A stretch of 64,000 nt of DNA from an uncultured Prochlorococcus sp. (GTDB lineage: Bacteria > Cyanobacteriota > Cyanobacteriia > PCC-6307 > Cyanobiaceae). Positions 8,100 through 19,100 of this stretch are shown here, piece after piece. A model generated the notes under the pieces. It saw only the letters and a list, made by a program, of their open reading frames with translations. It did not search any database and had not been told where the DNA came from. The position numbers and the translations under genes are program-made. The DNA is taken from positions 1 to 64,000 of the forward strand of contig CACIRS010000003.1 of assembly GCA_902589115.1 (NCBI GenBank), in the 5' to 3' direction. Numbering within the stretch: the first letter of the stretch is position 1; each line of letters opens with the position of its first letter.

Positions 8100-9437
8100 C
8101 TAAATTAGTAGAATTATTAGAGAAATAGGCAATAGAGCTCTTAAGATTAATTTTAGTAGAATCTGCCTATTATTTTCCTCTAACAACTTCCTATTCTCAG
8201 GAGGATAAAGCATTGGCATGTCTAAATGTACAGTATTTGTATGAGAAGTTGTTGAATGAATTGACCATGGATTGCTATTGACTAATTCACTCTGTAGCCA
8301 ATCCCAGTAATATTGAACCATTTTATCCTCTCCTAGCAGTTTAACGTTATCTTTTTCTATATATCCCATCTGTTGATTAAAAGTTTGTGTCTTTAGAATC
8401 TGATAGTCTTCACAAAATACTCTATAGAAGATTCTTTGTTGTAAGTGTTTAAATAAAACGAGAGATGTAAATATTTTATTTTTGAGAAATTTTCTATAAT
8501 GCCTGACTACTACTCTTGCTCTATTTTGTCCTAGAGGTATATGGTCTAGAACCTGGACATACCTTGCTGTATCAGGGTTTCCCTTATATATAATTATTCT
8601 TCCCGGTGGAACAAACATTATAGATATAAATTCACCTTTCGATTTGTCTTTATGATTGTATTTGCTTTCAATATAATTTTTATCTCTTGTAATTATTTGG
8701 TTAAAACTAGTGATTACGTTTCTACTAACATCTTTATCTGGAATTGTATTTCCGTGAACCCAAAATATATGTAAAATATCCAAGTGATTTTCTATTATCC
8801 TTGCCCAATCACATTTGAAATCTACATTAACTTCTTCAAAAGTATATTCATTCTGTTTGAAATTGTATGTTTCAATACGTAAGTCTTCTAGTGATGACTT
8901 TATTTCAAATTCTTCTAAATTAGTCTTGGCCTTTCCCGTATAATAAATGAATATATAGTTGTCTATCTCTATACATGGATATTGATAAAGATGTATTTTT
9001 TTGGCGTAGTTATTGTAGTTAGTATCTACTATATGCTGACAAGTAATTCTATCTAAATTTGTACATTCTCCGCTAGTTGAGAATCTAGCTCCATGATAAG
9101 GGCAAACAATTTCCCCTTCTTTTAGTTCACCACCTTGGAATGAAGCCCCTCTATGAGGACACATGTCTTTTATACATTTAGCAGTATTTTCTTTATCTCT
9201 ATATAATATTAATGGCTCATTATACATTGAGAAATGATATAGCTCACCTTCTTTAAGTACTTGACTGCTGCATACGGAATACCATCCTAAAAGGCTTTTG
9301 GAGAGCTGATTATTTGGCCTTACTGTAGTTGATTCTTTTGAAAGATATTCTTCGCTGGAGGCTGAGCCTCTATTATCAGTTGACTCTTGAGCCAACTTAA
9401 CAGAGGTATATTTTTCTAATTTTTCATCTTCGTTCAT
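8100..9437 (-). CDS. Rieske [2Fe-2S] oxygenase, pheophorbide a oxygenase/Lls1-like
   Basis: CPHRGASFQGGELKEGEIVCPYHGARF Rieske motif; downstream ENHLDILHIFWVHG mononuclear-iron-like segment; hydrophobic C-terminus. Confidence 0.85.
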   Translation of the reverse strand: MNEDEKLEKYTSVKLAQESTDNRGSASSEEYLSKESTTVRPNNQLSKSLLGWYSVCSSQVLKEGELYHFSMYNEPLILYRDKENTAKCIKDMCPHRGASFQGGELKEGEIVCPYHGARFSTSGECTNLDRITCQHIVDTNYNNYAKKIHLYQYPCIEIDNYIFIYYTGKAKTNLEEFEIKSSLEDLRIETYNFKQNEYTFEEVNVDFKCDWARIIENHLDILHIFWVHGNTIPDKDVSRNVITSFNQIITRDKNYIESKYNHKDKSKGEFISIMFVPPGRIIIYKGNPDTARYVQVLDHIPLGQNRARVVVRHYRKFLKNKIFTSLVLFKHLQQRIFYRVFCEDYQILKTQTFNQQMGYIEKDNVKLLGEDKMVQYYWDWLQSELVNSNPWSIHSTTSHTNTVHLDMPMLYPPENRKLLEENNRQILLKLILRALLPISLIILLI

Positions 9438-9440
9438 AGC

Positions 9441-9455
9441 TTGCCTTGCCTTGCC
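9441..9455. repeat. Pentanucleotide repeat (TTGCC)x3
   Basis: Directly read; GGCAA x3 in the initiation region of the Rieske gene (start 9437). Confidence 0.9.
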
Positions 9456-9725
9456 TCTCAGCTTAAAAAGTGGTTTAAGGCAATCACCATCCTAAGCCAT
9501 GAGCACCTAAATCATCCTTAAGTCCAAAAATTGCTAGGTTCTGTCGCATGTTGACTTAACTAGAATGATTTCAAAAGAAATTTGCCCCTGATTCATTAGC
9601 ATAGCCTTATAAACTTCTAACTCTCATTATTTAATCTTATATATCGAGGGGGTGGACCCTTTCAATATTTCTATCTGTTTACTATCCTTCTTCTGTCTGT
9701 ATAGAAGCGCAATAAAACAATCACC

Positions 9726-9741
9726 ATTGATTATTATCAAT
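9726..9741. promoter_or_regulatory. Dyad ATTGAT-TATT-ATCAAT, Fur-like
   Basis: Perfect 6-4-6 inverted repeat containing ATTATCA, 18 bp before the ABC ATPase start; about 10/14 to the Fur 7-1-7 consensus. Confidence 0.35.
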
Positions 9742-9758
9742 ATGGTTTATTTCTTTAA

Positions 9759-10739
9759 ATGCCTGTTATAAGAGTTAAGGATCTTTCTAAGGAATATTTA
9801 GTTGCAGACAAGCAACCTGGACTTATAGGTACTTTTAGACATTTTTTTTCTAGAGAATATACATCTATAAAAGCAGTAGAAAGTATTGGATTTAATATTG
9901 ATAGAGGAGAAATAGTTGGTTTTATAGGGCCTAATGGCGCAGGTAAAACAACTACTTTGAAGATGTTATGTGGTTTAATCCACCCTACATCTGGAGTTGT
10001 TAATGTTTCAGGCAACATTCCTTCTTTGAGAAAATATAAATTCTTAAAGGATATAACTTTAGTTATGGGTCAGAAACAGCAATTGATTTGGGATCTCCCT
10101 CCAATAGATTCTTTAAAAGTAAATGCTGCTGTATATGGAATACCTGATAAAGAAGCGTCTTATCGCATACAAGAGTTGGCTTTAATGCTTGATTTAAAAG
10201 AAGAATTAAATAGACCTGTTAGGAAATTATCACTAGGCCAAAGAATGAAAGCTGAATTACTTGCTTCACTTTTACATAGACCTTCAATTCTGTTCCTAGA
10301 TGAACCAACTTTAGGCTTAGATGTAAATTCTCAATTACGAGTGAGAGATTTTTTATATAACTATAATCAAAAATATCAAGCAACGATTATTTTAACAAGT
10401 CATTATATGGCAGATATTACCTCTTTATGTAAACGTATTTTAGTTATAGATAAGGGCCAATTGTTTTATGATGGCCCATTAGCAAAACTAACACAACAAT
10501 TTTCTCCTAGTCGTTTAGTGAGATTAGAATTTAACGAACAAATAAATTTCTCTCTACTAAAACACTATGGCAAGATAATAAAACAGGATAATTATTCAGT
10601 TAAGCTACTTATAAATAGGAATGATTTACCCCAAAAAATTAATAATCTTCTGAACAACTTTTCTATAAGAGATTTAGAGATAGCAGATCCTCCAATTGAA
10701 GAAATTATTAGTAAGATTTACTCAAATAAGATAGAATAA
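9759..10739 (+). CDS. ABC-2 type exporter ATP-binding protein
   Basis: GPNGAGKTTTLKMLCGL, LSLGQRMKAELLASLLHRP, LDEPTLGLD. Confidence 0.9.
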   Translation: MPVIRVKDLSKEYLVADKQPGLIGTFRHFFSREYTSIKAVESIGFNIDRGEIVGFIGPNGAGKTTTLKMLCGLIHPTSGVVNVSGNIPSLRKYKFLKDITLVMGQKQQLIWDLPPIDSLKVNAAVYGIPDKEASYRIQELALMLDLKEELNRPVRKLSLGQRMKAELLASLLHRPSILFLDEPTLGLDVNSQLRVRDFLYNYNQKYQATIILTSHYMADITSLCKRILVIDKGQLFYDGPLAKLTQQFSPSRLVRLEFNEQINFSLLKHYGKIIKQDNYSVKLLINRNDLPQKINNLLNNFSIRDLEIADPPIEEIISKIYSNKIE

Positions 10740-10740
10740 A

Positions 10741-11565
10741 ATGTTTAAAAAATTATTTACTAAAAAAAGATCACGTATTTTTAATTTATATAGAGTATTT
10801 AGAGCTCTTTTTATTTCACAATATGCTCTTATGGTTGAGTATAGAGCTGAGATAGCTTTATGGGCTATTTCTGGTACTTTGCCTTTAATAATGCTATCTT
10901 TATGGAGTAATTCTCAAGCTATATATTCTTTTGGATATAATCCTATAAATTTAGCACATTATTTTATATCAGCATTTGTTGTAAGGCAATTCACTGCAGT
11001 TTGGGTAATGGTATCTTTAGAAGAGGATAATCTAGAGGGTAAGATTTCTCCATATCTATTACAGCCAGTACCACCAATATTTAGATATTTATTTTCTCAT
11101 ATTTCCGAACAGTTTTCTCGTCTACCTCTTGTATTACTAATGATATTTCTTTTATTTCTTTTCAAACCGAACTATTTTTGGCTTCCTAATATAGGTTCAT
11201 TAATAATTTCTATAGGGACTATCTTTATTGCCTTCCTTCTAAGATTTCTAATACATTGGATATTCGCAATGATTTGTTTCTTTACTGATAAAGCAAGTTC
11301 TCTTGAAAGACTTTTACTCATTCCTTACTTATTCCTTTCTGGAATGATAGCCCCTTTAGAAGCTTATCCTGAACAGATAAAACAATTCGCTTTATTGACG
11401 CCATTTCCCTATATTTTATATTTACCATCTAAAATGTTGTCCTCTCAATCTTTTAATCAGACTATTAATATAGAAGTTTTATTTATATGGATTGTAGTAC
11501 TTTCTATAGTAAGTGTATTTACTTGGAGAATAGGTGTAAAACACTATTCTGCTATGGGAGCTTAA
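10741..11565 (+). CDS. ABC-2 type transporter permease
   Basis: Multi-TM protein directly following the ATPase; ABC-2 style (DUF990-like) organisation. Confidence 0.8.
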   Translation: MFKKLFTKKRSRIFNLYRVFRALFISQYALMVEYRAEIALWAISGTLPLIMLSLWSNSQAIYSFGYNPINLAHYFISAFVVRQFTAVWVMVSLEEDNLEGKISPYLLQPVPPIFRYLFSHISEQFSRLPLVLLMIFLLFLFKPNYFWLPNIGSLIISIGTIFIAFLLRFLIHWIFAMICFFTDKASSLERLLLIPYLFLSGMIAPLEAYPEQIKQFALLTPFPYILYLPSKMLSSQSFNQTINIEVLFIWIVVLSIVSVFTWRIGVKHYSAMGA

Positions 11566-11566
11566 T

Positions 11567-12373
11567 ATGCTGAGAATAAATATAATATTAAAATATTTAA
11601 GGATTTTGTTCCAGTTTTGGTCTACATCCCTATCTATAGAATTGGAATATAAATTAAATCTATTTGTAGAGATATTATCAACCATTGGCAACCTAGCTGG
11701 CAGTCTATTTGTTCTAAGTATGTTTTATACGGCTGACAATACTCTTGGAGGGTGGCCTTGGCATTCCTCATTAATTATTTTAGGATTTTATACTCTAATC
11801 GAATCTTTCACTATTTCGTTTTTACAGCCTAATCTTAGCCGTATAGTTAAGCAGGTTCAAAATGGTACTCTTGACTTTGTTTTATTAAAACCTGTTAATA
11901 GTCAATTATGGCTGTCATTTAGAACCTTTTCTCCTTATGGTTTACCCTCACTCATTGTAGGTATAATACTTATTTACATAGGTTTGGTTAAAGGAAATTA
12001 TTATGTTAATGAGTTATCTTTAATTATATCTTTTGTAATGTTTATTTGTGGATTGATTATTTTATATAGTTTATGGTTTCTAATAGCATCAACAAGTATT
12101 TGGTTCGTTAAAATTTGGAATGCAAACGAAGTCCTAAGATCAGTTCTAATCTCGGGTCGATATCCAATTTCAGCTTATCCATTAGCCTTGAGACCAATAC
12201 TGACCTTCCTTTTGCCAGTAGCATTTCTGACGACTGTACCCGCTCAAGCTTTATTAGGTATTGCCCCGTTTAGCTTAATGATGGTAGGTGTCACTATTGC
12301 AATAGTCTTTTTTGTATTTAGCATTAATTTCTGGAAATATGCTCTTAAATTCTATACATCAGCTTCCAGTTAA
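11567..12373 (+). CDS. ABC-2 type transporter permease
   Basis: Second consecutive multi-TM permease, LKPVNSQLWLSFR...; 1-nt spacing from previous CDS. Confidence 0.8.
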   Translation: MLRINIILKYLRILFQFWSTSLSIELEYKLNLFVEILSTIGNLAGSLFVLSMFYTADNTLGGWPWHSSLIILGFYTLIESFTISFLQPNLSRIVKQVQNGTLDFVLLKPVNSQLWLSFRTFSPYGLPSLIVGIILIYIGLVKGNYYVNELSLIISFVMFICGLIILYSLWFLIASTSIWFVKIWNANEVLRSVLISGRYPISAYPLALRPILTFLLPVAFLTTVPAQALLGIAPFSLMMVGVTIAIVFFVFSINFWKYALKFYTSASS

Positions 12374-12391
12374 TACTTTTATTATCCTTAG

Positions 12392-13126
12392 ATGAAAAAA
12401 CTCTTTGTTCTAAAACATGTGGAACATGAAGGGCCTAGTTTATTCTTGGAAATTTCTAAAGAATTTGGACTTGAGGATGAAATTATCAACTTGTACTTAG
12501 GTGATAATTTACCTGTAGTTTCTAATGATGATTGTGTTTTATCCATGGGAGGACCTATGGGAATTTCAGATTTACCCAGAATTGGATATGAATTCCTTAA
12601 CGATGAAATTCTATTTATAGATAAGTTGATTAAAAATAAAAGAAAATTCATTGGGGTATGCTTAGGTGCTCAGTTATTAGCCTATGCGTGCGGTGGTAGC
12701 GTTAAAAAGCTAAAGGATAGAGATGATATTTCATATAGAGCAGAAATTGGATGGTCACCTATTTATGTTTTTAAATCACCTCCTCCTGATGAATTTAATA
12801 GATCACTAAACCAACCACTTCAAGTTTTACATTGGCACTCCGATCAGATTATATTACCGAATAATTCCAAATTAATAGCTAGTTCTAGTCGTTGCCCGGA
12901 ACAGATTTTTCAAATTAAAGATAATGTATATGGTATTCAGTGTCATGTAGAAGTCAATGAATCAGATGTTATGAATTGGATCAATAAGGATTATGATTTC
13001 ATTATTTCTAATATTGGGAAAGAAGGGCTGCAAAATCTAAAAGATGATAATAAATTATTTTGTAAATCAAGCGAGGAAACTAGAAAGCAATTTATTAGGG
13101 ATATATTTACCAACTTATATAAATAG
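12392..13126 (+). CDS. Class I glutamine amidotransferase (GMP synthase-like GATase domain)
   Basis: GGPMGISD, GVCLGAQLLAYACGG nucleophile motif, GIQCHVEV. Confidence 0.88.
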   Translation: MKKLFVLKHVEHEGPSLFLEISKEFGLEDEIINLYLGDNLPVVSNDDCVLSMGGPMGISDLPRIGYEFLNDEILFIDKLIKNKRKFIGVCLGAQLLAYACGGSVKKLKDRDDISYRAEIGWSPIYVFKSPPPDEFNRSLNQPLQVLHWHSDQIILPNNSKLIASSSRCPEQIFQIKDNVYGIQCHVEVNESDVMNWINKDYDFIISNIGKEGLQNLKDDNKLFCKSSEETRKQFIRDIFTNLYK

Positions 13127-13140
13127 CCTTCCTTACTTAT

Positions 13141-13323
13141 TTAAGCTCTATCTTCTATGCTGCTTATATAATCTGAAGCCTCATCAAAATCGTTACAGAA
13201 TTTACATGATCCTAAATAGCATCCAATAAATCTAAGGAAAGAACTTTTGCCACCTGATAGTTGATATTTGTGTATTGTTCCACCTTGAGGGGTTGAATGG
13301 ACTAGTTCAGGCAATGGAGACAT
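13141..13323 (-). CDS. Hypothetical 60-aa protein
   Basis: Intact ORF with a CYLGSCKFC cluster. Confidence 0.45.
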   Translation of the reverse strand: MSPLPELVHSTPQGGTIHKYQLSGGKSSFLRFIGCYLGSCKFCNDFDEASDYISSIEDRA

Positions 13324-13470
13324 TTTAATGAATTTGGTTTCCTTTGAAAAGGTGCACTATAAATTGACTATGTGCAATAGGTGGTTCTACTTCTCTTGAT
13401 AATATTTTGAGATACTTCTATTTGATTGGATAAATCAAGTTGTTTCTGAAGGTCGTTTGAATCAATTGGT

Positions 13471-13544
<74 letters not shown>

Positions 13545-13591
13545 AAGCAAATTCAGCATACATGTTCAAGTCCCTATTCAAAAGGAATTAA

Positions 13592-14569
13592 TTAATTTTC
13601 CACGAATTTGAGACTACCTTCAACCTCAAGTTGAACACCTTGTGAAATCAGCATTACTCTTTCTTCTAATGATTGCAAAGAAGATGGCATAATCCATTCG
13701 AGTTGGTTGAGAAGATGAAGTGCTACAGCATGTTTTGCTCTTCGTGACCCATCTTCAACTTTGATTGCCATAGCTAATCCTTCCCCCAATCTGCTAATAC
13801 ACTGAACACCTTCAGCACCTCCTTTGCTCAGTAGTTGACCGTGAGAGTCCTTCATTAGCTCAGTATCAAATTTTCCTGTTCCAGCAACTAATTCTGGATG
13901 AGCCATCATAGCTCTGGTTATTTGTTCAATTTGTGCATCTTTGGCCGAACCAAGATATGCATATAAAAGACCAATTTGTGACAACTGGAGTAATAATGTG
14001 GGAGCTCCACAATCATCTCTTTCTGCTATAAGTTCCTCTTGTGGCAGTCTTAAAATTTCAGCAACTCTTCTAAATATTTCTTTTTGCAGTGGATGAGAAG
14101 CTTCTAGATAATTATTCGTATCCCAGTTCATTTTTTTACACGTTGAAAGGAATGCTGCATGCTTTCCAGAACAGTTATGTTCTAATCTACTAGTTTTATT
14201 TTTAGGTATTGGACATTTAAGGTTATCAACTTCAAGTCTAGAGTCCCATAATATTTTAAATACTTCTCTAGCATGCATTTTTGTTCCTTGATGTGAACCA
14301 CAACTTATCGCTAAACCCTTATCACTACAGTGTATTTGTTGATAAGCTCCACTACTTATAAATGGAACAGCTTGGTATGGCTTTAAGGCAGATCGAATAA
14401 ACGTCTGATAATCAGATTTTCCAGACTTCATTAATACTCTACCTTTGCTATCACTAACAACAGCATGAACATTATGAGTAGATTCAATACTTGCCCCTCT
14501 CTTAAGCTTTACTTTTAATGGAGGACTACTAAATTTAGAATTGTTATTTAATATATTATCTAGATACAT
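13592..14569 (-). CDS. L-asparaginase II family protein
   Basis: SCGSHQGTKMHAREVFKIL, LEHNCSGKHAAFL, RDDCGAPTLLL. Confidence 0.88.
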   Translation of the reverse strand: MYLDNILNNNSKFSSPPLKVKLKRGASIESTHNVHAVVSDSKGRVLMKSGKSDYQTFIRSALKPYQAVPFISSGAYQQIHCSDKGLAISCGSHQGTKMHAREVFKILWDSRLEVDNLKCPIPKNKTSRLEHNCSGKHAAFLSTCKKMNWDTNNYLEASHPLQKEIFRRVAEILRLPQEELIAERDDCGAPTLLLQLSQIGLLYAYLGSAKDAQIEQITRAMMAHPELVAGTGKFDTELMKDSHGQLLSKGGAEGVQCISRLGEGLAMAIKVEDGSRRAKHAVALHLLNQLEWIMPSSLQSLEERVMLISQGVQLEVEGSLKFVEN

Positions 14570-15064
14570 CTAAATTAGCTCCAATGATTTACTAATATAT
14601 ATAAAGTTAATTGCGAGGATTAATATAAGTATTATGATGTTTCTTAATTTGTACAATATTGGCTTTACCTCGTATTTTGCTATAAGCAAATCTTTCTCTA
14701 GCCATTCCTTTGGTTTGTCCCATGTTTGGCCATCATACCAACCCGACTCTTCGTATTCAATTTTACTAGACTCTAATCTTTTTAAAATATAACTCCATCC
14801 TAAATATTGACGGGAAATTATTAGAGTAGGCATTATTACGCTCGCAATCAATGTCAATATTATTAGTGCCACTATATTTTGTTTTAATGACCAGCTTCCA
14901 CTGAGTATTAAAGCAATTATTGGCATTGCTCCTATCCAAGCTATAAATAAAAACTTATAAAGTTGATATTTAGTCTTATTTGCCTGGGAAAAGAAATAAG
15001 AAGAATTTAATTGCTTAAATTCTTCTAATGGTCTTTGTTCAATTGGTACAGGACAATTATTCAT
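14570..15064 (-). CDS. CGLD27-like (DUF1230) membrane protein
   Basis: NCPVPIEQRPLEEFKQLNSSYFFSQ N-terminus, ESGWYDGQTWDKPKEWLEKDLLI. Confidence 0.8.
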   Translation of the reverse strand: MNNCPVPIEQRPLEEFKQLNSSYFFSQANKTKYQLYKFLFIAWIGAMPIIALILSGSWSLKQNIVALIILTLIASVIMPTLIISRQYLGWSYILKRLESSKIEYEESGWYDGQTWDKPKEWLEKDLLIAKYEVKPILYKLRNIIILILILAINFIYISKSLELI

Positions 15065-15075
15065 TGAATATATTT

Positions 15076-15450
15076 TTAGCTATTTATCTTATTTTTATTA
15101 TAAAAAACTTGCTTACCGTTACTCCAGAACGACTCTAGATTGTAGAAGCTTCGCTCATAAGGTTGCATTACGTTTACTATTAAATCCCCATAATCTAATA
15201 AGGACCATTTTGCTTCATTAATCCCTTCTTTTCTTATTGGTATTACATTTGCTTCTTCTTTAATTCTTTGTTCTACAGATTTAACTATTGCTCTTACTTG
15301 AACATCAGATAGACCTTCTGAAACTAATATCCAGTCAGCAATACTTGACACCTCTTCTACCCTTATCAAAAGAATATCCTTTGCCTTTTTATCATCACAT
15401 GCCTCGGCAGCTAAATGAGCCAATCTTTCACTATCCATATACATTTTCAC
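15076..15450 (-). CDS. rsfS: Ribosome silencing factor (RsfS/Iojap)
   Basis: DKKAKDILLIRVEEVSSIADWILVSEGLSDVQVRAI...W.LLDYGDLIVNVM. Confidence 0.88.
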   Translation of the reverse strand: MKMYMDSERLAHLAAEACDDKKAKDILLIRVEEVSSIADWILVSEGLSDVQVRAIVKSVEQRIKEEANVIPIRKEGINEAKWSLLDYGDLIVNVMQPYERSFYNLESFWSNGKQVFYNKNKINS

Positions 15451-16072
15451 TTGTTAATGATTCTGCCGAGCCTTCTTGCTGAGCCATTTCTGCTCTAGCT
15501 TTACTAGCACTTTTCCTAAGCGCTTCTAATCTGTCTTCATAAAAGGATCTTTTTTTCTTCTTTCTGGTTTTTTCTACCAATTCTTTTAGTGCTCCTCCTA
15601 GACTTTTGTAGGCATTTGGCACGCTATATCCAAACCTACATGCAAGATCTATAGCGCGCTCATCAGCTGAGATTGCATCTTGCAATTTCTTTTCTGAATT
15701 ATTTTTTAAGTAAAGACGGTATCCAGCAAATCCTGATAGGCCTAGAGCCATCAAAAGAAGTAAACCATCTTGAACCCAAAGCTCTCCAATGGCTCCTCCT
15801 AGTCCTATAGCTAGTGCGGCCATTTCCCAGCCATCTCTAGGTATTGAATCGTCTTGTATTCGACCTACTTCATGCCAAAAAAGCATGTTTCTATGGTCTT
15901 GAGCGAGAAATTCCCATTGTTCAAGGTCAATTTGTATTTCCACCTCGTCTCTTCCTATCTCTTCAAGGGTTATTAGAGGGGGCTCGATAGCCGCGGCTGC
16001 CTCCACGAACACCCAGCTTTGATTTTCTGGAGGCAGCAGCCCCTTTAGGCGCTGGAGTTCACTCATGATCAA
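15431..16072 (-). CDS. DUF3318-type membrane protein
   Basis: LEQWEFLAQDHRNMLFWHEVGRIQ...; cyanobacterial family upstream of rsfS. Confidence 0.7.
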   Translation of the reverse strand: MIMSELQRLKGLLPPENQSWVFVEAAAAIEPPLITLEEIGRDEVEIQIDLEQWEFLAQDHRNMLFWHEVGRIQDDSIPRDGWEMAALAIGLGGAIGELWVQDGLLLLMALGLSGFAGYRLYLKNNSEKKLQDAISADERAIDLACRFGYSVPNAYKSLGGALKELVEKTRKKKKRSFYEDRLEALRKSASKARAEMAQQEGSAESLTSENVYG

Positions 16073-16163
16073 GTTATGACTTAGATAACAAAGTTAGCTT
16101 GAAACTCTCTTTGTTGGGTTTGTTATTAGCACTTTATTCGGCAACGTGGGAAGCTAGGTATGT

Positions 16164-19100
16164 TTGCCACTTAGATTAAGGCCCATGACTCGGCGTAGCG
16201 ATATACGTCGCATTCTTCTTCTTGGCTCTGGTCCAATAGTCATTGGCCAAGCATGTGAATTCGATTACTCAGGAACGCAGGCTTGCAAGGCTCTGCGAGA
16301 GGCGGGTTATGAGGTTGTTCTTGTTAATTCAAATCCAGCCTCAATAATGACCGATCCAGAGATGGCTAAGAGAACTTATGTAGAACCTCTTACGGCGGAA
16401 GTAGTAGCTCAGGTTATCGAGTTAGAAAGGCCACAAGCACTTCTTCCAACTATGGGTGGCCAAACAGCACTTAACATTGCTGTTCAACTGTCAGAAAATG
16501 GGACATTAGATAAATATAATGTAAAGCTTATAGGGGCAGATTTAGAATCTATAAAAAAGGCAGAAGATCGCCTTTTATTTAAGGAGGCGATGGAGCGAAT
16601 TGGAGTTAAAGTTTGCCCTTCTGGAATTGCTTCAAATTTAGAAGAAGCCAAGATTGTAGGTAAAGAAATTTCATCATTCCCAAGAATAATTAGACCAGCT
16701 TTTACTCTTGGTGGAGGCGGAGGTGGAATTGCATACAATTACGAGGAATACATATCAATTTGTAAGTCCGGAATAGAAGCTAGTCCAGTTTCACAGATAT
16801 TAATTGAAAAATCTCTTTTAGGTTGGAAAGAATATGAATTAGAGGTTATGCGAGATCTTGCAGATAATGTAGTTATTGTCTGCAGTATAGAGAATCTAGA
16901 TCCTATGGGTGTTCACACCGGAGATTCTATAACAGTAGCTCCTTCTCAAACACTTACAGATAAAGAATATCAACGATTAAGAGATTACTCTATATCAATA
17001 ATTAGAGAAATAGGAGTAGAGACTGGAGGTAGCAATATTCAATTTGCAATAAATCCTCTAGATGGAGAAGTTGTTGTTATTGAAATGAATCCTCGAGTAA
17101 GTAGATCCTCTGCATTGGCAAGCAAGGCCACGGGATTTCCAATAGCAAAAATTGCTGCATTATTAGCTGTAGGATATACCTTAGATCAAATTGTTAATGA
17201 TATTACTGAAAAAACTCCAGCATGTTTTGAACCAACTATTGATTACGTAGTGACTAAAATACCAAGATTTGCATTTGAGAAATTTAGAGGATCTATACCT
17301 ACTTTAACTACTTCAATGAAATCAGTAGGCGAATCTATGGCTATAGGTAGATGTTTCGAAGAATCTTTTCAAAAAGCAATTAGATCTTTAGAAATAGGAT
17401 TCTCAGGATGGGGTTGTGATAGAGAAGATAAAGTAATAGATATGAACGAAATAAGTAAACTTTTAAGAACACCTTCACCAGATCGAATAATGGTTATCAG
17501 GCTAGCCATGAAAAAAGGAATAAGTAATCAAGAAATTCATAGATTATCTGGTATAGATATTTGGTTTTTGTCCAAATTGAGAAATCTAATAAATATAGAG
17601 AGTGAACTCCTTGATAATACTTCTTTAGATGATATTGATTACAATGCGATGTTAGAACTGAAGCAGAATGGTTTCTCTGACAAACAAATAGCATGGAAAT
17701 TTAGTACGTCGGAGTCTATAATTAGAGATCTTCGTCTTCACCTTGATGTATTGCCAGTATATAAGACAGTAGATACTTGTGCGGCAGAGTTTGCTTCAAC
17801 AACACCTTACCATTATTCTACATACGAAAGAATTGCGAAATGTATTAGCTCTGATCAGGAAATAACAAAAAAAGTACTACAAAGTGAAGTTGGACTAGAT
17901 GATAATAAAAAAGTTCTTATTCTTGGTGGTGGCCCTAATAGAATAGGTCAGGGAATAGAATTTGATTATTGTTGCTGTCACGCATCTTTCGAGTCATCAA
18001 AATTAGGATATTCAACAATAATGATTAATAGTAATCCAGAGACAGTATCTACTGATTACGATACTAGTGATAGATTATATTTTGAGCCTCTAACACTTGA
18101 GGATGTTATTAACGTAATTCAAGTCGAGAATCCAGATGGTTTGATTGTTCAGTTTGGAGGACAGACTCCATTAAAATTAGCATTGCCTCTGTTAGATTGG
18201 CTTGAATCTTCTAACAAAGAAAATATTAAAACTAGAATTTGGGGTACTTCTCCAAAATCTATTGATTTAGCAGAAGATAGAGAATTGTTTGATAATATTC
18301 TTTCAGAGTTAGAAATTACTCAACCTCGTAATGGAATAGCTAGAAATAAAGAAGAGGCTCTAGAAATTGCAAAAGAAATAGATTATCCTGTAGTGGTAAG
18401 GCCATCATACGTATTAGGTGGAAGGGCTATGGAGGTTGTTTTTGATGAAGAAGAACTTAATAGATATATGTTAGAAGCAGTAAAGGTCGAACCTGATCAT
18501 CCAGTTCTAATTGATGAATATTTAGAGAACGCTATTGAAGTTGATGTAGATGCTTTATGTGATAACACTGGCGATGTTTTGATTGGTGGTTTAATGGAAC
18601 ATATAGAACCAGCGGGTATACATTCAGGAGACTCGGCATGCTGTTTGCCAACTATTTCCCTGACGGATACTACACTTAATTTAATAAGAGAATGGACAAG
18701 TAAATTGGCTAAAAGATTAAAAGTAGAAGGTTTAATTAATTTACAGTTTGCAGTGCAAAGAGATTCTGATATGAATGAAAAACTTTTTATTATCGAAGCA
18801 AATCCTAGAGCATCAAGAACTGTACCCTTTGTTTCTAAAGCAACTGGACTACCTCTTGCAAAAATTGCTACACGAATTATGTCTGGCCAATCACTTTCTT
18901 CTTTAGGTTTAAGAAAAGAACCTGTTCCGCCACTTCAAAACATAAAAGAGGCTGTATTACCTTTTAAACGTTTTCCGGGTTCTGATACTGTTCTTGGTCC
19001 TGAGATGAGATCTACTGGTGAAGTTATGGGTTCAGCGTCAACATTTGGGATGGCATATGCAAAGTCAGAAATTGCAGCAGGCGAAGCTTTACCAACTAAA

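Noticed and set aside
9488-9550. 21-aa minus-strand ORF MRQNLAIFGLKDDLGAHGLGW upstream of the Rieske gene as a leader peptide
   Set aside because: No ribosome-binding site visible and nothing attenuator-like follows; too short to support.
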